From the NCBI RefSeq assembly GCF_002954265.1, contig NZ_PPSL01000003.1:558001-622000 (forward strand): a DNA stretch of 64,000 bases. Direction: 5' to 3'. The stretch's first letter is position 1. Each line of letters starts with the position of its first letter. The DNA is from Flavipsychrobacter stenotrophus. Lineage in GTDB: Bacteria; Bacteroidota; Bacteroidia; Chitinophagales; Chitinophagaceae. Both the position numbers and the translations under genes were made by a program. A model generated the notes under the pieces. The model saw only the letters and a list, made by a program, of their open reading frames with translations. It was not told the DNA's origin and did not search any database. This document shows, one piece after another, positions 1-8,997 of the stretch.

Positions 1-140
1 TCCTTATCTGTTGATCCATCGTCAACGATAATGACTTCGTATTGATACCCGTTCAGGTTTTTTGATGCAGCAACACTTTGCAGCGCATCGCCGAGGTAGC
101 ATCCGGAATTATAGCAGGGAATAATTACTGAAACATCCAT
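1..140 (-). CDS. Glycosyltransferase family 2, N-terminal fragment
   Basis: Only the first 46 codons are inside the window; the gene runs off the left edge. The ATG is the complement of 138-140. The translation opens [18 protein letters not shown] and continues to [10 protein letters not shown], which is the start of a GT-A fold family-2 glycosyltransferase: the first beta strand, then the DDGS motif that binds the nucleotide-sugar diphosphate. It probably transfers a sugar to a cell-surface glycan in the cytoplasm. The next gene upstream is another family-2 enzyme in the same orientation, 26 bases away, so this is the left end of a polysaccharide gene cluster. Confidence 0.8.
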   Translation of the reverse strand, partial: MDVSVIIPCYNSGCYLGDALQSVAASKNLNGYQYEVIIVDDGSTDK

Positions 141-166
141 AGTCGCGGTTTTTTATTTGTAAGAGA

Positions 167-1078
167 TCAGCCTGCAACCGTCAGGCTTATTTTGGCAGTA
201 CAATATTTGTAAGTGGTAAATGTCAATATCCAGATGGCTTTCAGCTCGGATGCCGGGCTTATGGTCACTATCTTTTTCAGCCAGCCCTTACACAGCGTAA
301 GGTACTCTCTCAGGGTAAAGCGCACCAGTTTGTAGTCTATATCCCTGATCACATGAATGCCTTCAGACACGTAGGCTGATGTTTGCGACGCCGAAAAAGA
401 GACGCTGGTGTGGTGCCACCTGTAGTAATTGAGCTTTGTATGGCTGTATGCAAGATTGCAATGCTGTAACATGCGGGCATAAAATATCCAGTCTCCGCAT
501 GTTTTAAAAGTGCCCAGGCCTGCAAGCGCGTTGATTGCGTATTCTCTTTTGAGCAAACATGAGCTGACGTTGGTGATGGTATTATAAAGGCACATGTGCC
601 TCTTGACCTCATTACGGCCAAATTCAAATTCGGCATCCATGTAGCAGTTCAGGTCTTCCAGTATATTTCCAGCGGCATCTACTTTGTATGAATTGCTATA
701 GGCAATACCTACATCGGGGTACTTGTCCGTAAGCGCCAGCATGGTTTCCAGAAAGCGAGGCGAGGCATAGTCGTCACTTTCCGCTATCCATATATATTCG
801 GTTTCCGCAAGCAATATTCCTTTGGTCCATTGATGAAAGGTGCTTCCGCTGTTAGTGTCATTATATATGATGGATCTGACCTTGGCGTTGTCTCTGTATT
901 GCTCAATTATGCTCCTGCTATTGTCTGAGGAATTATCATCGAGCAATATGATCTCGAAGTTTGTGTATGTCTGGTTGAGTATGCTCTCCAAACGCAATTT
1001 AAGAAACGGCTCGTGATTGTAATTGGGTACGATCACCGTTACCTTATTCATAGTAGATATTTGATAAGATTCACTCAT
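167..1078 (-). CDS. Glycosyltransferase family 2
   Basis: 303 residues. The start of the catalytic domain reads VTVIVPNYNHEPFLKLRLES, followed by the LLDDNSSDN nucleotide-binding motif near residue 48 and WIAESDDYASPRF near residue 97, whose Asp pair fits the metal-binding DxD position. The C-terminal 60 residues are amphipathic or hydrophobic and may lie on the membrane. The enzyme should use a nucleotide sugar to extend a surface glycan; donor and acceptor cannot be read from sequence. An internal ATG at codon 10 (MNKVTVIVP) sits closer to the usual family N-terminus and is an alternative start. It lies 26 bases upstream of the partial glycosyltransferase at the window edge, probably in one operon. 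Confidence 0.85.
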   Translation of the reverse strand: MSESYQISTMNKVTVIVPNYNHEPFLKLRLESILNQTYTNFEIILLDDNSSDNSRSIIEQYRDNAKVRSIIYNDTNSGSTFHQWTKGILLAETEYIWIAESDDYASPRFLETMLALTDKYPDVGIAYSNSYKVDAAGNILEDLNCYMDAEFEFGRNEVKRHMCLYNTITNVSSCLLKREYAINALAGLGTFKTCGDWIFYARMLQHCNLAYSHTKLNYYRWHHTSVSFSASQTSAYVSEGIHVIRDIDYKLVRFTLREYLTLCKGWLKKIVTISPASELKAIWILTFTTYKYCTAKISLTVAG

Positions 1079-1499
1079 GATGCTTTAGTTGTTTTTATTT
1101 AATCGGCGCACCCTCCCCCTATTGACTTTTTATATTTTATTATTTTTTATTCTATCAATAATTAAAAGTATAATTAATGAAAGATAAATAATAACCTATA
1201 AAATAACTTAATTCGTAAAAATAAATCGTTATTATTTTATTTTGTAAGCCCAATCAACTATTCCTTGTAGTTTTTTAACTATGAAAGAGTTGGTTTACAG
1301 TTAAATGTACATAAGAAAATGACAATAGAGAATGTTTTTAGCGTTTTGCCATTATTTTCCAAAAATGTTTTTGAAAAATAGTCAGGTATAGCGAAAACAT
1401 TCAATATTGTTTAAATATTCGGAGAAAAACGTTAACAAAGTATAAGTAGGTACATAGATAATATAAAATAACAAAACTAAATAAAATGTTATAACATAG
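1079..1499. other. AT-rich intergenic region without a gene
   Basis: About 420 bases of extremely AT-rich sequence lie between the glycosyltransferase start and the terminator of the PAS sensor gene. No ORF with coding character and no clear TAnnTTTG promoter element toward the glycosyltransferase was found. It presumably contains the glycosyltransferase promoter. Confidence 0.5.
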
Positions 1500-1547
1500 A
1501 AAAATCATCGATATTTTCCGTAGGATATATAAAACGGAAATCGATGA
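1500..1547 (-). terminator. Probable intrinsic terminator of the PAS sensor gene
   Basis: Arms TCATCGAT-ATT-TTCCGT (1505-1521) and ACGGAAATCGATGA (1534-1547) pair over 14 bp with a three-base bulge. Read on the minus strand, the hairpin is followed by TTTTTC. It lies 100 bases past the stop of the PAS sensor gene. Confidence 0.6.
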
Positions 1548-1646
1548 CATAAGTAAAGAGATAAGCAGCGGAGTAAGAACTGGCTGATCGCTATAAGGAT
1601 AAAGGGTGGGGCGTAGGTTAGTTAGTAGTGAAGATGGAGGGGTGAA

Positions 1647-3902
1647 TTAATACTTTGTTTTACTGGAAATATTCCTGATGATATTATCCAGCTCGTGAGA
1701 TGTGTGTAATATATGCCTGAGCAGTTCTTGTTGCTCGGCATCTGCAGACATATCATCGAGCATATTTACCAAGCCTATAAGGTTGGCTAACGGAGCTCTG
1801 ATAACATGAGACTGTATCCATGCTATCTCTTTCATTTTAGTTTCAGATTCTTTTGCCTTAGTGATGTCGAGGCAGGCACCTATCATTTTAGATGGTTTAC
1901 CTGATTCATCGGGTATGACCCGGCCCCATGATTTGAGGTGTCTTATTTCGCCATCGGGCCGTATTATGCGTTCTTCAAACATAATATCCTCACCGGTTTC
2001 CACCACGTTGTATATGAGGTTTTTTACCCGGTCTATATCATCGGGGTGCAGCATAGACAGGTAGCCTTCAAATGTTGCCTGAAATGTTTTGTCGTCTTGC
2101 CCGTATATGGTGTACAATACATCAGACCAGGTTACTTTATTGGCTCTGATATCCCATTGCCAGTTGCCGAAGTTAGCCAGCTCCTGACCCTGAGTCACGA
2201 GCATATTCACCTCTCTTATTGTGGCTTCGTATAGCTTATTCTCAAGTATTACTTTCAGTATTGCTGCTGTGCGTTCTATAATAGCTATCTCATCTTCTTC
2301 AGGCGATTTTGCAGTGTTATAGTAAACACCCAATACCGAAAGTACATTGCCATTTACATCTGATATGGGGTATGACCAGCAAGCGCAAAGATTGTGCGGC
2401 AATATAAGGTGTTTATAGGCACTCCATTTAGGGTCGGTGGCTATATCACTAACAATTACTGTTTGTTTTAAAAAGGCGGAAGTACCACAGGTGCCTACCT
2501 CAGGCCCTATCTCAAGCCCTTCTACAGCAGCCAGGTAGGCAGCAGGTAATGAAGGCGATGACCAGTTATATAGTTTGTTGCTGACCAGCCGGAGAATAGA
2601 AAATTTCATGTCGGCAAAGAGGCCTTCAATACCACGTACGTAGGTGTTCAAAACATCTTCCAGCGTGGCTACCTGTTTTGAATTAAGCTCCAACACTTCT
2701 TTCTCAAGATGGTCGAGCTCAGCAAGTAACTTGGTCTCTGTAATGTCTACCATTATACCCCGCAATAATTTGGGCAGGCCATTTTCTGTTATTACAGAGA
2801 CGATATCTTTTATCCATACAATTTCTCCGTTGGCCTTTATCATGCGGTAGTCGAATGTATGACTGCGTGCTTTTTGTGTTTGTAGCTGACAGAAGCTAAC
2901 TGCCGATTCCCTGTCGTCTTTATGAATATGGTTTACCCAGAAATTGGGTTCGCTGAGCCACTGCGCGGGTGTATAGCCCAGTATACTGCAGGCCTGTTCG
3001 CTTACAAAAGTAAAGTTGAAAGTAGTAGCATCTGCTTCCCACACCACACCGTCCACAGCCAGCACGAGGTCCTGATAGCGATTGTGCGATTCCAGCAGTG
3101 CGGTCTCTACTTTTTTTCGTTCAGTAATGTCTTGCGCGGTGCCATATACACGGGCCGGCATACCCTCGGCCAGGTCGGCCTTGCCCGAACATTGCAGCAC
3201 CCGAATATTGCCTTTTGCTGTTATGATCTCCAGCTCTATATCAAATACCTTGTTGGTGGCAATAGCGTCTTGTACAAGGTTGGTTAGTGCTGTGCGCTGC
3301 TCATCTGTGCTGTAAAACCCCAGCGATGACGCGAAGGTGGGTTCGTAATCGGGCTCTACTTCGTGAATTTCCCTCATTACTTCAGACCACGTCATTTTAT
3401 TAGTAATGAGGTCTGCTTCCCAGCTGCCGCTTCTGGCTACGCGTTGGGTCTCATTGAGAAATTTCTGATTGCTTGATAGGGCTTCCCTTATGCTGGTCTC
3501 AGTGCGCCTTGCTACAACTATATCTGTGATGTCTATGAGGGTGACAATTATCTGCAAGAGATCTCCCTCGTCATTTAATACGGGTGTAAAAAGTACTCTG
3601 AGATATTTATCGGCCGTGCCCGATAGTTTGTTGCCCGGTACATATTTCAGCTCTTTAATTTCATGCTGCATTTTGTCATTGCAGACCTTCTTCTGGCACT
3701 CCTGCAATGCTGATTGGTGATCATTTGCCGCGCTGAAAAAGATGTTGACAAATTCCTTTCCTTTCACTTCTTTTTCAGAGAGTTCCAGTAGTTGCCCGCA
3801 GGCCGGGTTTATGGCTGATACCGTACAAACAGCACCCACACTTACCAGTAATATAGGCGTGGGCAATAATTTAAACGCTGTCTCGTACATATGATCATTC
3901 AT
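1647..3902 (-). CDS. Multi-PAS/GAF sensor protein ending in a DHp-like domain, no ATPase domain
   Basis: 751 residues, no signal peptide or membrane segment, so cytosolic. Domains in order: PAS about 8-130, PAS about 150-270 with the DITERKK boundary, PAS about 275-395 ending in DITETK, GAF about 405-560, PAS about 570-690 ending in DITKAKES. A last segment of about 60 residues contains IQSHVIRAPLANLIGLV, the H-box of a histidine kinase DHp domain with the phospho-acceptor His. The protein stops at SSKTKY before any N, G1 or G2 box, so the HATPase_c domain is absent. The stop codon is followed by a terminator, so truncation by a recent frameshift is not evident. It may act as a phosphotransfer or signalling partner for another kinase. 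The exact ligand sensed cannot be stated. Confidence 0.85.
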   Translation of the reverse strand: MNDHMYETAFKLLPTPILLVSVGAVCTVSAINPACGQLLELSEKEVKGKEFVNIFFSAANDHQSALQECQKKVCNDKMQHEIKELKYVPGNKLSGTADKYLRVLFTPVLNDEGDLLQIIVTLIDITDIVVARRTETSIREALSSNQKFLNETQRVARSGSWEADLITNKMTWSEVMREIHEVEPDYEPTFASSLGFYSTDEQRTALTNLVQDAIATNKVFDIELEIITAKGNIRVLQCSGKADLAEGMPARVYGTAQDITERKKVETALLESHNRYQDLVLAVDGVVWEADATTFNFTFVSEQACSILGYTPAQWLSEPNFWVNHIHKDDRESAVSFCQLQTQKARSHTFDYRMIKANGEIVWIKDIVSVITENGLPKLLRGIMVDITETKLLAELDHLEKEVLELNSKQVATLEDVLNTYVRGIEGLFADMKFSILRLVSNKLYNWSSPSLPAAYLAAVEGLEIGPEVGTCGTSAFLKQTVIVSDIATDPKWSAYKHLILPHNLCACWSYPISDVNGNVLSVLGVYYNTAKSPEEDEIAIIERTAAILKVILENKLYEATIREVNMLVTQGQELANFGNWQWDIRANKVTWSDVLYTIYGQDDKTFQATFEGYLSMLHPDDIDRVKNLIYNVVETGEDIMFEERIIRPDGEIRHLKSWGRVIPDESGKPSKMIGACLDITKAKESETKMKEIAWIQSHVIRAPLANLIGLVNMLDDMSADAEQQELLRHILHTSHELDNIIRNISSKTKY

Positions 3903-4120
3903 AGCGTATGCTGTTTTAGATGACGCGCTGTTTTGTCAGTATCCGGGTTGTTTTATTTACTTCAGCACTTCTTTATTGAAATCATATTAAATGTATGAAA
4001 AAATAGTTATAATTAAAAGCTAGTCGGGTGATTGTCAGTAAATTATTTAGTGAGTATAACCAATACATTTCATAATTCTAAATCTGAAGACGATAAAAAG
4101 TAGAATTATCATACTGAGGG

Positions 4121-4251
4121 TGGACTGACACTGTTTAGATATCTAATCCATGCATTGCTTAGAAGCCTCACCCCGGCCCTCTCCAAAGGAGAGGGCGGTG
4201 TTTCCCGTATAATCCGAACGGGAGATTTAGTTGTCTAAATGGACTGACACT
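4121..4251. repeat. MITE-like insertion with 12-base flanking direct repeats
   Basis: TGGACTGACACT occurs at 4121-4132 and again at 4240-4251. The 107 bases between them begin GTTTAGATATCTAA and end TTTAGTTGTCTAAA, which are near-perfect inverted termini (two mismatches over 13). They enclose a palindrome CCCTCTCC-AAA-GGAGAGGG. This is the layout of a short non-autonomous element with a target duplication. The rest of the 400-base gap between 3903 and 4301 holds AT-rich sequence upstream of the PAS gene and the terminator at 4252. Confidence 0.5.
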
Positions 4252-4281
4252 AAAAAGGTTCCGATAGCTCGGAACCTTTTT
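4252..4281 (-). terminator. Intrinsic terminator, symmetric
   Basis: A perfect hairpin AAAAAGGTTCCGA / TCGGAACCTTTTT with a TAGC loop. A/T runs at both ends make it usable on both strands; it lies 20 bases after the T9SS protein stop on the minus strand. Confidence 0.85.
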
Positions 4282-4301
4282 AGTGAGTACCCGCAGGCGG
4301 G

Positions 4302-5003
4302 TTATATTTTTACAAGTTTTTTGCCGCTGGCTTTACCCTGTTCCCGAATAAAATAAATGCCGGGAGACAAAGAAGAGATATCTAATGAAGTTGCTTGTTT
4401 AGCAATGGAGGCTGTCATGACTATAGTGCCTGTAACCGAACAGATCTCCAGTTGAGCAACATCAGCGGTTGAGCAGATATTGATAGTGTTTGTTGCAGGA
4501 TTGGGGTAAAATGTTAGGATATGGTCATTAGCTGCAACATTAGTTATACATGCTGTACCAACAGGCTTCAGGTTAATATTGAGCGTGTTCACAAATACAC
4601 AAGAATCGATAGTAAGCGGTGCAAAGTTGGTGGCATACAGTTTGAAAGTGACTGTATAGTTATCTGGAATGGTAGTGTTGACAAAATAGTTGGTATACGC
4701 TGGCGCTGTGTCACCTATATTCCATGCAGATGCGAACACCTGCCAGTTGGCATCATGCAGGCTCATGCCCGGTGGCAGGGGCGTAGTATTGATGAGCTTT
4801 ATTTGCGGATAAGCAAAGTTGGTGGTGGTATTGTTGACCATAGGGATAACTATGGCAGAATCGGGCGCACTAAGGGTTGTGGCCTGAAACTTTATACCGG
4901 CATTTACATGCGTAAGCGTCATGGTATCGCACTCCACAATTTGTGCGGAAAGCTTGCTGCTAAAGCATGCCAGGATAAGCATGGAAATACCGGTATATTT
5001 CAT
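4302..5003 (-). CDS. Secreted protein with T9SS C-terminal sorting domain
   Basis: 233 residues. An N-terminal signal peptide ends near KLSAQ-IVEC. The middle is a beta-rich domain of no recognised function. From about residue 160 the sequence FYPNPATNTINI ... SLSPGIYFIREQGKASGKKLVKI is a type A T9SS sorting domain, with its hallmark PNP motif and terminal Lys-Val-Lys-Ile strand. It should cross the inner membrane by Sec and be released or anchored at the surface by the type IX system. Only 2 bases separate it from the upstream small membrane protein, so both are probably co-transcribed. Confidence 0.8.
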   Translation of the reverse strand: MKYTGISMLILACFSSKLSAQIVECDTMTLTHVNAGIKFQATTLSAPDSAIVIPMVNNTTTNFAYPQIKLINTTPLPPGMSLHDANWQVFASAWNIGDTAPAYTNYFVNTTIPDNYTVTFKLYATNFAPLTIDSCVFVNTLNINLKPVGTACITNVAANDHILTFYPNPATNTINICSTADVAQLEICSVTGTIVMTASIAKQATSLDISSLSPGIYFIREQGKASGKKLVKI

Positions 5004-5005
5004 GA

Positions 5006-5344
5006 CTAGTTAGTTATCGGATCATCGATCTTGCCATTGATCACGTGCCAGTTCTGCACAGGCTTTGGCTTTTCAACCGGCTTGCGCATTGCGGCCTTTC
5101 TTTTTGCATCTTTATATCTCTTTACCGCAGCAAGACTATCCTGCTGGTGCTTCTGCATTTGTTCTGCCTTAAGTTGCGCAATACCTTGTGCAATGCCGGC
5201 GGTAGTACCCTGTGCCATGCCTTTTTTCATGCCTTCTTCAACACCGCTGTCGTAAGCAGTTTTCTTAATGCCCGGAAGTGCAAGGAAACCGGCTAATCCA
5301 CACAAAACAACGCCTATAATGAGGCCTATAAATATGTTTTTCAT
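5006..5344 (-). CDS. Small protein with N-terminal membrane helix and Ala/Lys/Gln-rich tail
   Basis: 112 residues of unknown function. Residues 4-25 (IFIGLIIGVVLCGLAGFLAL) form one membrane helix or an uncleaved signal anchor. A Gly/Met/Gln repeat-like stretch (EGMKKGMAQGTTAGIAQGIAQ) then leads into a charged, probably coiled-coil segment rich in Lys, Ala and Gln up to about residue 92, and the tail is KPVQNWHVINGKIDDPITN. It precedes the T9SS cargo gene by 2 bases, suggesting a shared transcript, but nothing shows a functional link. Confidence 0.65.
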   Translation of the reverse strand: MKNIFIGLIIGVVLCGLAGFLALPGIKKTAYDSGVEEGMKKGMAQGTTAGIAQGIAQLKAEQMQKHQQDSLAAVKRYKDAKRKAAMRKPVEKPKPVQNWHVINGKIDDPITN

Positions 5345-5524
5345 AATTGCGAAGTAAACTAAATAAAATCAATATTGCAAGATAGTGATCTTGTATTGCC
5401 AATATGTGGTTTCAACTACGGGTCTTAAGCAACAGGCGCGTAGTGAATGCCTTATGGACAAATATAATTCAAAATATTAATTTTTTACAGTAATTCCTGC
5501 GCTGGCGGTGAGAATAATGATCCG

Positions 5525-6565
5525 CTATATGTAATGTATGGTTGCTGCGGCAATGAGCACCAAACCTGTAACTATTAATGCGGTTGTGAGTAACTGGCTG
5601 CGGATTGGTGCATGCCTTGATATACCGGGGTAGTAGATGTAGCCAATAATAATGCCGGCGAGCAAGCCGCCGATGTGGGCGGCATTGTCTGTATTACCCT
5701 TCAGGCCCATCATAAGGTTGAAGACAACGAAGAACAGGATGCTCCTGAGCATGGTCTTTCTGAGCGTCTTTTTTATATGGTTGGTGGTGAGCATGGATAG
5801 GAATATACCATACATGCCAAATATGGCTCCAGATGCGCCCACACCCACACTGAATGGGTGTATTGCCAGGCTCATTAATCCGGCACAAACACCTGTGACA
5901 AGGTATGCTGATAAAAACCTGAATTTGCCCATCAATGGCTCAAGGAACATACCTATGTATAGCAGCGCAAAAGTGTTGCCCAGCAGGTGCATTGCCCCGC
6001 CATGCAGAAAATTATAGGTGATAAGGCGCCACCATTCGCCGGCTACTACTGCCTGCCTGAAGTTGCCGCCCCATTGATATAACGCCTGCGCTGTGGGGTG
6101 GATAGGAGACAGCCCTGCAATGACCATGGCAATAAACACCAGCACATTGGCATAGACAAGTAGTGGTGTGGTCAAGTAGCTTTTTGAAGGTACAAGCGCA
6201 CCAAACTTCTCCCGGTGCATTGGGTGCAGATTACGGTCGGCCTTATCGTAAGCCTCTATAAACTGGCTTATTACATGTTTGAAGAGTTCAATGTTCTTTA
6301 TGCTCTGCTCCTGATCGAAATAGTAGCCGTCGGCCGATTTGCTGGTTAAGGTAGCCCTCTTGCCCTGTATAAGTATGGTAATGATCTCGCCCTGTGAAAA
6401 TGCATTTGCCGGTGTCTGGCACATGATCGTATCTCCGTTGAGTGCCACTACAAACCACTGCAGATGTGCTGCCGCACGCTGTACCAATGCCAGGTAGGTA
6501 GCAGGTCCAATATGCTGCAATGATAATTCCTCTGTGTGGTACTCAGGCATCCGGGCCAGTTCCAT
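5525..6565 (-). CDS. Rhomboid family intramembrane serine protease
   Basis: 346 residues. A soluble N-terminal part of about 120 residues precedes a six- or seven-helix membrane domain. The family signatures are present: ITYNFLHGGAMHLLGNTFAL (the H-x2-x-MHL-x2-N helix), GVGASGAIFGMYG with the catalytic Ser near residue 246, and DNAAHIGGLLAG with the catalytic His near residue 297. The enzyme cleaves transmembrane helices of other proteins within the bilayer; its substrate here is unknown. The gene stands alone between the small membrane protein and a divergent acetyltransferase. The final TM segment (LLTTALIVTGLVLIAAATI) follows the core and may be the seventh helix. Confidence 0.92.
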   Translation of the reverse strand: MELARMPEYHTEELSLQHIGPATYLALVQRAAAHLQWFVVALNGDTIMCQTPANAFSQGEIITILIQGKRATLTSKSADGYYFDQEQSIKNIELFKHVISQFIEAYDKADRNLHPMHREKFGALVPSKSYLTTPLLVYANVLVFIAMVIAGLSPIHPTAQALYQWGGNFRQAVVAGEWWRLITYNFLHGGAMHLLGNTFALLYIGMFLEPLMGKFRFLSAYLVTGVCAGLMSLAIHPFSVGVGASGAIFGMYGIFLSMLTTNHIKKTLRKTMLRSILFFVVFNLMMGLKGNTDNAAHIGGLLAGIIIGYIYYPGISRHAPIRSQLLTTALIVTGLVLIAAATIHYI

Positions 6566-6738
6566 AACCGTGGTAAATTGAGACGTAAAGGTATGGGTGG
6601 ATAGGATATGGCAGTATTGATAAAAGACGACAGGTATATTACTAAACCCGATACAGTTCTAACATCTGCTTAACTTATTTTGCTGTATCATAAATTTCAA
6701 ACGTTGTTTTTTACATTTACCTACAGTTTACTAAGCCC

Positions 6739-7269
6739 ATGACCGACCAATATATTTTCACATCAGCGCGACTCGGTTTCAGAGCATGGAGACCCACAGA
6801 CATTGTGCCGATGGCTGCCATCAATGCCGATGCTGAGGTTATGGAATTCTTCCCCGATACTAAGACGCTGGCGGAGACAGAAGAGTTTATTGTAAGGATG
6901 CAGCAACAACAGGGCGATAAAGGTTATTGTTATTACGCGGTAGATGTGTTGAGTAGCGGACTATTCATAGGTTTTATCGGATTGTGTTATCAAACTTATG
7001 ACGCACCGTTTACGCCCTGCACAGATATTGGTTGGCGGCTGCACAAGCAGGTATGGGGTATGGGGTATGCAACAGAGGGTGCCGAGCGTTGCCTGGAATA
7101 TGGGCTTAACGATTTGCGACTAAAAGAGATATACGCTATAGCACCGAAGATCAATACAAGATCAGTGCAGGTAATGAATAAGATAGGTATGCAAAAGGTG
7201 GGTGAATTTCAACACCCTTTATTGGTCGGTGATGATCGGCTGAGAGATTGTGTGGTTTATAAAACTTAA
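6739..7269 (+). CDS. GNAT family N-acetyltransferase, RimJ/RimL-like
   Basis: 176 residues. The opening ARLGFRAWRPTDIVPMAAINAD is typical of the RimJ/RimL subgroup, and the acetyl-CoA loop appears as WGMGYATEGAERCLEYG near residues 111-127. The next strand, LKEIYAIAPKINTRSVQVMNKIGMQKV, carries the conserved Asn-x-x-Ser-x-x-V-x-x-K-x-G-F/M pattern. It transfers acetyl from acetyl-CoA to an amine of a protein N-terminus or small molecule; the acceptor is not predictable. It converges with the cytochrome gene that starts 8 bases past its stop on the other strand. Confidence 0.88.
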   Translation: MTDQYIFTSARLGFRAWRPTDIVPMAAINADAEVMEFFPDTKTLAETEEFIVRMQQQQGDKGYCYYAVDVLSSGLFIGFIGLCYQTYDAPFTPCTDIGWRLHKQVWGMGYATEGAERCLEYGLNDLRLKEIYAIAPKINTRSVQVMNKIGMQKVGEFQHPLLVGDDRLRDCVVYKT

Positions 7270-7276
7270 TGGAAGT

Positions 7277-7666
7277 TTATTCCTTAACTGATTTAATGGC
7301 CACAAGGTAGTCGGTTATTTTCTTGCAGGTTACAGAGTCGATAGGGGCTTTGTATTTGACCACCATTTTGGTCACTTCGGCTTCCCATACCTTACGTGGA
7401 AATGAAGGTTGCATGGTAATGTATTTGAGTGAGTGACACATGGCACAATAGGACATGAACTCAGATCGGCCCTCCCCTTCGGGGAATTTAGGATTCTCAA
7501 GTCCGATGTTCATTTCACGCACACTGCCGTTTACGGAAAATGAATGTACAGCAGCTGGTTCAGGTGCTTCCGGCGTTTGTGCCGGTTCCGCCTTTTTCTT
7601 GCAGGCAACTGCAAAAAGCGCTCCAGCTATAAGGATCAGTAATACGTGTTTTATATTTGGGCTCAC
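7277..7666 (-). CDS. c-type cytochrome lipoprotein, probable sulfite dehydrogenase subunit
   Basis: 129 residues. A lipoprotein signal peptide ends AVACKKK. One haem-binding CxxCH motif is seen in FMSYCAMCHSLKYITMQPS, and a downstream Met-rich segment could supply the distal ligand. The gene follows the molybdenum enzyme by 8 bases on the same strand, the arrangement of periplasmic sulfite dehydrogenases in which a SorB-type cytochrome takes electrons from the SorA-type subunit. The assignment as its redox partner is an inference from context and size; the CxxCH is seen directly. Confidence 0.8.
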   Translation of the reverse strand: MSPNIKHVLLILIAGALFAVACKKKAEPAQTPEAPEPAAVHSFSVNGSVREMNIGLENPKFPEGEGRSEFMSYCAMCHSLKYITMQPSFPRKVWEAEVTKMVVKYKAPIDSVTCKKITDYLVAIKSVKE

Positions 7667-7674
7667 CAGTTGTG

Positions 7675-8856
7675 TTAGTTTACGGTTACATCAATGCATT
7701 CAATAAATCCCCGGCCATAGCCACTCCTGTTCCATTGCTTTTCGGGTTGCGTATTTCCGGCTACGTCTGTAGCGCGTACTTTAAGGTGATAAGTTCCTTT
7801 TGCTGTGGGCGTCCAGTTGTAGCGCCAGCGGCGCCATGAATACTTGCCTATTTCAGCATCCAATTTGGTCTCTATCCACGTCTTACCATCATCGGTAGAT
7901 ATTTCAACTTTCTTAATAGCCGTTCCATCGGTAAATGCAAGACCTTCTACCTGACAGGGCTTATTAGCAGTTAATGGTGCATCAACTTCCGGCTCTACGA
8001 AAATGGAATGCATCATTATCTTATTGATAGGCACGGTAGCCTTAGCCAGGTTGTCGGGAGATTCGTTTATGCCGGGCTCTTTAGGTATCTGGTATGCTTT
8101 GGCCATCCAGAAACCATGGAAACTATCTACCATTACATTGATATTACTGAGTGCACCTATCCAATACGTGGCATACCATCCCGGTACTATCAGCTTGAGG
8201 GGGTAACCATTCAGCATGGGCAATGGCTGTCCGTTCATTTCATAGGCCACCAATATTTCATCCTCCATGGCATGGTTCATGCTGAGCGACTTTATAAAAG
8301 CCGGCATGGATGGCAGTGGCGGCCTGTCTAGTCCCTGGAAAGATACATCAACCGCCTTTTCATTGGCGCCTGCCATTTTCAGAATGTCTTTTAATCTCAC
8401 TCCTTTCCATTTGGCATTGCCCATGCTGCCATTGGCCCACTGCGTGCCGGGCACTCTTGGTGTAAAGGTAGACCTGGAATTGCCCGCGCATATGGCTAAT
8501 GCCACAATAGAATCGGCTGTAAACTTTGTCTTAAGGTCATTCATGGATAAGGCGAGCGGCTTTTGCACGGCACCTTCCACATAGAGCCTGAATGTATCAA
8601 TATCTATCCTGGTAACAATCTGCGACATATGCCACCGCACAAAAAAGTATTCATTGGGGGTTATATCCTGCCTGAATATTTTTAATGGTGTCTCCAATTG
8701 TGGTGGTCTGTCGGTCATCAGGTACATTTCCTTCTTTTCCGGGTAGGTCACTGTTTGCCGTGGTTCTGTGACTTTGGTTGGTGGCACATCATTGCACGAT
8801 AATAGGTGCAATGACACTATCAATGATAAGACAGAAATAAAAGACAACTTTTTCAA
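7675..8856 (-). CDS. Sulfite-oxidase-family molybdopterin oxidoreductase (lipoprotein)
   Basis: 393 residues. The signal peptide carries a lipobox (HLLSC, Cys21), so it is probably membrane-anchored. EYFFVRWHM and the pterin-pocket stretch VALAICAGNSRSTFTP (Cys123, the expected molybdenum thiolate ligand) match the sulfite oxidase catalytic domain. LNGYPLKLIVPGWYATYWIG is the second conserved block. From about residue 290 comes the Ig-like Mo-co dimerisation domain (VEGLAFTDGTAIKKVEISTDDGKTW). It likely oxidises sulfite to sulfate and passes electrons to the cytochrome encoded 8 bases downstream and perhaps to the divergent cytochrome at 8998. Other substrates are possible for this family. 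Confidence 0.87.
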   Translation of the reverse strand: MKKLSFISVLSLIVSLHLLSCNDVPPTKVTEPRQTVTYPEKKEMYLMTDRPPQLETPLKIFRQDITPNEYFFVRWHMSQIVTRIDIDTFRLYVEGAVQKPLALSMNDLKTKFTADSIVALAICAGNSRSTFTPRVPGTQWANGSMGNAKWKGVRLKDILKMAGANEKAVDVSFQGLDRPPLPSMPAFIKSLSMNHAMEDEILVAYEMNGQPLPMLNGYPLKLIVPGWYATYWIGALSNINVMVDSFHGFWMAKAYQIPKEPGINESPDNLAKATVPINKIMMHSIFVEPEVDAPLTANKPCQVEGLAFTDGTAIKKVEISTDDGKTWIETKLDAEIGKYSWRRWRYNWTPTAKGTYHLKVRATDVAGNTQPEKQWNRSGYGRGFIECIDVTVN

Positions 8857-8997
8857 TACCTATAGATTTGTTTGTGGTGGATGCTCCTGAAGCTCAAAAA
8901 TAGCACTTAACAAGAGTAATGAGTATAAATTTACTTATTTTGCCTGCAAAAGCAAATCGATCATACAAGCCGCAATGGCAGGTAAATACGAAAGAAG

